From positions 62,001 to 126,000 of the forward strand of contig NZ_JAINVX010000002.1 of NCBI RefSeq assembly GCF_019880635.1: 64,000 nt of DNA. Reading direction: 5' to 3'. Source of the stretch: Hanstruepera marina (GTDB lineage: Bacteria > Bacteroidota > Bacteroidia > Flavobacteriales > Flavobacteriaceae). The position numbers and the translations under genes are program-made. Shown here piece after piece: positions 60,161 through 64,000 of the stretch. The notes under the pieces are model-generated. The model saw nothing but the letters and a program-made list of their open reading frames with translations, did not search any database and was not told the origin of the DNA. The stretch's first letter is position 1; each line of letters starts with the position of its first letter.

Positions 60161-61624
60161 ATGGAAGAACATAAATTCAATTTCTCCGAAGACGAAGAGA
60201 AAAAAAATGCTGCAGTAGAAGAATCTAAAAAAGCGGTTCAAAAAGACGCCAAGGGCTTGGTGCAAAACATCAGGAAGTTTTTAATAGAGCTTCTGGATTT
60301 TCGTGAAGATACCGATCGCGATGAAACCATCGAGGCTATTAAAAAAGACATCTCATTTAAAGGTGCTACCGCATGGATTTTGGTCTGTTCTATTTTTGTG
60401 GCTTCCATTGGGTTAAATGCCAATTCAACTGCTGTGGTTATCGGTGCCATGTTAATTTCACCCTTAATGGGACCTATTTTAGGTATCGGATTATCGGTAG
60501 CGGTTAATGATATTGATACTATGAAAAAGTCGCTAATAAATTTAGCCACTATGATAGTGTTGAGTTTATTAACGGCGTTTTTATTCTTTTGGCTCTTTCC
60601 TTTAAGTGAAGAAACCTCTGAACTGTTTGCGCGTACTCGGCCTGATATTCGTGATGTACTTATAGCCTTTTTTGGTGGTTCGGCATTAATAATAGCCAAA
60701 ACTAAAAAAGGAACCATAGCTTCTGTAATCTTTGGTGTGGCTATTGCCACGGCTTTGATGCCGCCTTTATGTACTGCAGGTTATGGCTTGGCTAAAGGAA
60801 ATTGGCAGTTCTTTCTTGGTGCCATGTATTTGTTTACCATAAATACCATTTTTATTGCTTTGGCAACTTTTATTGTTTTAAAGGCACTACGGTTTCCTAT
60901 GTTAAAATATGCTAACTCTAAAAAGCGTAAGCGCATTGCCAGAATAGCATCCGTATTGGCTATTGTGGTTATGGTGCCGGCTATGTGGACTTTTTACAAT
61001 GTGCTACAAGAGAGTCGGTTTTATGTTGATGCTAGAAGTTATGTGGATAATGAGTTTAGTGCCTTACCACAATTTGAGTACATTAAAAAGAACATGAACT
61101 ACGATTATAACGATGGCGATTCCTTTATAGCTTTTAATACCTACGGTTTGGACGAAATTCCTGAATCCACCATAGAGTTGTTAAAAAGTAAACGTAGTGC
61201 TTATCCTGCCTTGGCAAATACACGAGTCGTTTTTAACCAGAATAGGCCAGATGAGGAGTTTGATAATTTAAAGTATATGGAACGCTTGCGCTATCGCGAC
61301 TCATTGGATTTGGTTAACCAATCTGAAAAAATATTGTTTTTAGAAAATCGTGTAAAGACCTTATCGGTTTTAGAAGAACATGCTATTCCATTCAATCAGG
61401 TGGCTAGAGAAGCCCAAATAAACTACGAAGCTTTAGAGAGCTTTGGCTATGCCAGTGAAATATCATCTAATTTTAAAAAGACCGATACTTTGGCTGTCTT
61501 TACAGTAAAGTGGGACAAGTCCAAAATAAAAAAACGCGACATTACAAAAGAAGAAGATAAGTTAGGACGTTGGTTAAAAACCAAATTGCAATTAGATACG
61601 TTGGTGGTAAGACGTGATAATTAA
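60161..61624 (+). CDS. DUF389 family membrane protein
   Basis: The 487-residue protein has a soluble N-terminal part (1-70), then about six hydrophobic segments (about 75-270) carrying the family blocks ATAWILVCSIFVASIGLNANSTAVVIGAMLISPLMGPILG and GVAIATALMPPLCTAGYGLA. A soluble C-terminal region follows (about 290-487). The DUF389 core (TIGR00341-like) is common in bacteria; transport is suspected but unproven. It is the last gene of the sprT-manC-DUF389 group, and its stop is four bases from the convergent ABC ATPase gene. Confidence 0.9.
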   Translation: MEEHKFNFSEDEEKKNAAVEESKKAVQKDAKGLVQNIRKFLIELLDFREDTDRDETIEAIKKDISFKGATAWILVCSIFVASIGLNANSTAVVIGAMLISPLMGPILGIGLSVAVNDIDTMKKSLINLATMIVLSLLTAFLFFWLFPLSEETSELFARTRPDIRDVLIAFFGGSALIIAKTKKGTIASVIFGVAIATALMPPLCTAGYGLAKGNWQFFLGAMYLFTINTIFIALATFIVLKALRFPMLKYANSKKRKRIARIASVLAIVVMVPAMWTFYNVLQESRFYVDARSYVDNEFSALPQFEYIKKNMNYDYNDGDSFIAFNTYGLDEIPESTIELLKSKRSAYPALANTRVVFNQNRPDEEFDNLKYMERLRYRDSLDLVNQSEKILFLENRVKTLSVLEEHAIPFNQVAREAQINYEALESFGYASEISSNFKKTDTLAVFTVKWDKSKIKKRDITKEEDKLGRWLKTKLQLDTLVVRRDN

Positions 61625-61628
61625 GGTT

Positions 61629-62396
61629 TTATTGGCGCTCCTCTAAATACATTTGACGTACTTTTTTAAACAACTCTGAAGAATATACAAAATCGGTAAC
61701 CGCTTCGTTGTCGGTTTTAAAAATAGTTTGGTTAGAGCCTTCCCAAGCTTTATGGCCATCTTTTAAAAACACAATTTTTTCGCCAATTTCCATTACCGAG
61801 TTCATATCATGCGAGTTGATAATAGTGGTTATATTGTATTCGTCTGTTATTTCTTGAATCAGGTTGTCTATTACTATGGCTGTTTTGGGGTCTAATCCAG
61901 AATTAGGCTCATCGCAAAATAAATATTTAGGATTGTTCACAATGGCTCGAGCAATAGCAACTCGTTTTTGCATACCGCCAGAGGCTTCACTTGGCATTTT
62001 ATTGTGGGCTTCAAAAAGATTAACACGGTTTAAAACAAAGTCTACACGATCTTGCATTTCACTTTTGCTTTGTTTGGTAAACATGCGCAAGGGGAACATC
62101 ACATTTTCGGCAATGGTCATCGAGTCAAATAAGGCACTGCCTTGAAATACCATGCCCATTTCGGCTCGCAAGTCACGCTTTTCATCATCGCTTAAGTTAG
62201 CATATATTTTTCCATCGTATGAAATAGTACCTTTTTCAGGATGAAAAAGACCTAACAGGCATTTTAGAAATACCGTTTTACCAGAACCACTTTGTCCAAT
62301 AACCAAACTGGTTTTGCCTTTTTCAAAAACAGTGGAAATACCCTTTAAAATATGGGCTTCTCCAAACGACTTATGCAAATCTTTAACTTCTATCAT
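61629..62396 (-). CDS. ABC transporter ATP-binding protein (MlaF-like)
   Basis: The start at 62396 (MIEVKDLHKSFGEAHILKG) gives a 255-residue ATPase and a one-base overlap with the permease stop. The longer frame to 62456 would overlap the permease by 61 bases. Walker A is GQSGSGKTVF, signature ASGGMQKRVAIARA, Walker B YLFCDEPNSGLD, and the H-loop NSHDM. With the MlaE-like permease it forms a Mla-type lipid transport system in the inner membrane that moves phospholipid between membranes. No mlaD (MCE) gene is adjacent in the window. Confidence 0.9.
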   Translation of the reverse strand: MIEVKDLHKSFGEAHILKGISTVFEKGKTSLVIGQSGSGKTVFLKCLLGLFHPEKGTISYDGKIYANLSDDEKRDLRAEMGMVFQGSALFDSMTIAENVMFPLRMFTKQSKSEMQDRVDFVLNRVNLFEAHNKMPSEASGGMQKRVAIARAIVNNPKYLFCDEPNSGLDPKTAIVIDNLIQEITDEYNITTIINSHDMNSVMEIGEKIVFLKDGHKAWEGSNQTIFKTDNEAVTDFVYSSELFKKVRQMYLEERQ

Positions 62397-63133
62397 TAGC
62401 TCAACATCAATTGGGTTAATAAATAATTTAAAAGAATAATCATAACACTGGTCCAAACAAACGATGTGGTACTGGCTTTACCAACTTCCAAGGCTCCACC
62501 TTTCATAAAGTAACCGTAATAGGACGGGATTGTAGCCAATAAAAAGGCAAAAACAAAGGTTTTAACAAAGGCATACGTAATATGAAAAGTGTTAAAATCC
62601 ATTTGAACACCGGTAATATAATCTTCCAAGGTGCTAAACCCACCATAAATACAGGCGGCCATACCACCTAAAATACCCAAAAACATCGCTATGGAAATAA
62701 CAAAGGGATAAAGCATCATGGCAATAAACTTAGGAAACACCAAATAGTTTATGGCATTAATACCCATGACTTCAAGGGCGTCAATCTGTTCGGTTACACG
62801 CATAGTTCCAATACTGGATGTAATAAACGAACCGACCTTACCAGCCATAATAATAGAAATAAAGGTGGGAGCAAATTCTAATACTACCGATTGCCTTGTG
62901 GCAAAACCTACCAGATATTTTGGGATAAGTGGGTTGTCAATATTAAGTGCTGTTTGTATGGTAACGACACCGCCAACAAAAAAGGATATAAAGGCTACAA
63001 TACCAAGTGACCCAAAAATTAAATCGTCAATATCTTTAAAGATTAATGTTTTCATGACCGACCATTTGGTTGGCTTACGAAACATTTCTTTAATCATTAA
63101 AAAATAAGTACCAATATTATAGAGGTAAGTCAT
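62396..63133 (-). CDS. MlaE-family ABC permease
   Basis: The 245-residue permease has about five to six hydrophobic segments. The conserved MlaE core is seen as GIVAFISFFVGGVVTIQTALNIDNPLIP.YLVGFATRQSVVLEFAPTFISIIMAGKVGSFI and RVTEQIDALEVMGINAINYLVFPK. It is coupled to the ATPase gene by a one-base overlap. The start at 63133 may be internal; MTYLYNIGTYFLMIKEMFRKP precedes the first helix plausibly. Confidence 0.9.
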   Translation of the reverse strand: MTYLYNIGTYFLMIKEMFRKPTKWSVMKTLIFKDIDDLIFGSLGIVAFISFFVGGVVTIQTALNIDNPLIPKYLVGFATRQSVVLEFAPTFISIIMAGKVGSFITSSIGTMRVTEQIDALEVMGINAINYLVFPKFIAMMLYPFVISIAMFLGILGGMAACIYGGFSTLEDYITGVQMDFNTFHITYAFVKTFVFAFLLATIPSYYGYFMKGGALEVGKASTTSFVWTSVMIILLNYLLTQLMLS

Positions 63134-63229
63134 AGAGAAATTTATTAATGCTAAAATAAAAAACTAAAATGTATTTAACTGTAATTTTAAATAGGGATAT
63201 CTAAAAATCAGTATTTTTGAGACCTAATT

Positions 63230-64000
63230 ATGAAATACATGAAAAACCAAGTCTTGTTTTTACTTTTAGTTTTTAGCTTTTTAACAGTAAAGGCGCAATA
63301 TAATGAACCTAATAACAGACCAAAATTGGTAGTTGGTATAGTAGTAGACCAAATGCGTTATGATTATTTAACGCGTTTTTACAATAAGTATGGCGAAGGC
63401 GGTTTTAAGCGTATGATACGAGATGGCTTTAATTGTAAGAACAATCATTTTAATTATATACCAACCAAGACAGCCCCAGGGCATGCCTCTATTTTTACAG
63501 GAACAACACCAAAATTTCACGGTATAATAGGGAATGACTGGTTTGACAAAAAGCTTGGTGAAAATGTGTATTGTGTAAATGATAATAGCTTTAAATCTGT
63601 GGGTACAGATAACAAAAAAGGTCAAATGTCTCCCCATCGTATGTTGACTACGACTTTTGCAGACGAGAATAGGTTGTTTACGCAAATGCGCGGTAAAACA
63701 ATAGGTGTTTCAATAAAGGACAGAGGAGCAGTTTTACCTGCTGGTCATACGGCAAATGCGGCGTATTGGGTAGATGATAAAGGGACTGGAAATTGGATTT
63801 CGAGTTCGTTTTATATGAAAGAATTGCCTAACTGGGTAAAACGTTTTAATGAATCGAACAAAACGGAACAGTATTTTAAAACTTGGGATACCTATTATGA
63901 TATTGATTCATATACAGAAAGTGGTGATGACCTTAACACCTTTGAAGGTGGTTTTAGTGGAAAGGAAACGGCTACATTTCCTTATGACTTGAACGCTTTA
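63230..64000 (+). CDS. PafA-type alkaline phosphatase, 3' end outside window
   Basis: An open frame of 257 codons begins at ATG 63230 (another ATG at 63239) and runs off the window. A signal peptide covers about residues 1-22 (FLTVKAQ). The alkaline-phosphatase superfamily is indicated by LVVGIVVDQMRYDYLTRF with the metal-binding Asp and by the nucleophile Thr in KTAPGHASIFTG, as in the PafA-like calcium-dependent phosphatases of Bacteroidota. HTANAAYWVDD is also typical. It hydrolyses phosphate monoesters in the periplasm or at the surface. Confidence 0.88.
   Translation, partial: MKYMKNQVLFLLLVFSFLTVKAQYNEPNNRPKLVVGIVVDQMRYDYLTRFYNKYGEGGFKRMIRDGFNCKNNHFNYIPTKTAPGHASIFTGTTPKFHGIIGNDWFDKKLGENVYCVNDNSFKSVGTDNKKGQMSPHRMLTTTFADENRLFTQMRGKTIGVSIKDRGAVLPAGHTANAAYWVDDKGTGNWISSSFYMKELPNWVKRFNESNKTEQYFKTWDTYYDIDSYTESGDDLNTFEGGFSGKETATFPYDLNAL

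Noticed and set aside
60238-60750. 170-codon minus-strand ORF
   Set aside because: It is antisense to the DUF389 core; composition (Ile/Ser/Thr-rich) is that of a shadow frame.

Overview
The window is AT-rich chromosomal DNA from a marine-type member of the Bacteroidota, almost certainly Flavobacteriaceae. Evidence: giant secreted proteins with type IX secretion (T9SS) C-terminal sorting domains, many small lipoproteins with Flavobacteriia-type DUF domains (DUF4230, DUF6090, DUF4242, DUF5522), TAnnTTTG-type promoter motifs, scarce Shine-Dalgarno sequences and palindromic ATTCC...GGAAT intergenic repeats. No tRNA, rRNA or CRISPR array was seen.

Layout. 0-4.7 kb: end of a lipoprotein gene, a TPR histidine kinase/LuxR-type response regulator pair, a frameshifted DUF4230 gene and a rhodanese. 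4.7-21.4 kb: a complete aerobic phenylacetyl-CoA (paa) catabolic operon under a TetR regulator: paaE-paaABCD-VOC-paaG-paaH-paaI-GIY-YIG-paaJ-paaZ-paaF-paaY-GIY-YIG-E2-E1. It opens and processes the ring of phenylacetyl-CoA to acetyl-CoA and succinyl-CoA. It ends with a 2-oxo acid dehydrogenase E2 and a fused E1, and has no phenylacetate-CoA ligase in the window, so phenylpyruvate may be the intended entry substrate (inference). 21.4-27.4 kb: tandem bestrophins, a small secreted protein, DUF4136, urocanase and small proteins. 27.4-40.5 kb: three very large T9SS cargo proteins on the minus strand. 40.7-51.5 kb: PLP enzyme, glucosaminidase, hemL, a membrane-protein operon with a ceramidase-like protein, tandem alpha/beta hydrolases and a diheme cytochrome lipoprotein. 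51.7-58.5 kb: an accessory stretch of small minus-strand genes (SnoaL-like, broken DUF4242, DUF6090, DinB-like proteins, serine hydrolase, adenylate kinase-like), two of which are bracketed by gene-specific inverted repeats. 58.5-64 kb: SprT-like, manC, DUF389, an MlaE/MlaF-type ABC transporter and the start of a PafA-type alkaline phosphatase.

The most interesting signal is inside the paa operon. Two near-identical 381-bp units each consist of a ~105-residue GIY-YIG nuclease gene framed by ~20-bp palindromes at the same spacing. Related solo palindromes sit in most of the wider gaps between operon genes. The second unit has supplied the last codons of paaY and the first codons of the E2 gene. 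This looks like a minimal nuclease/palindrome mobile unit comparable in logic to REP/RAYT elements. Other notable points: a PaaZ with a fused C-terminal DUF1569-like domain, a shared TetR operator core in front of the regulator and of paaE, and two genes broken by single-base insertions in A or T runs.
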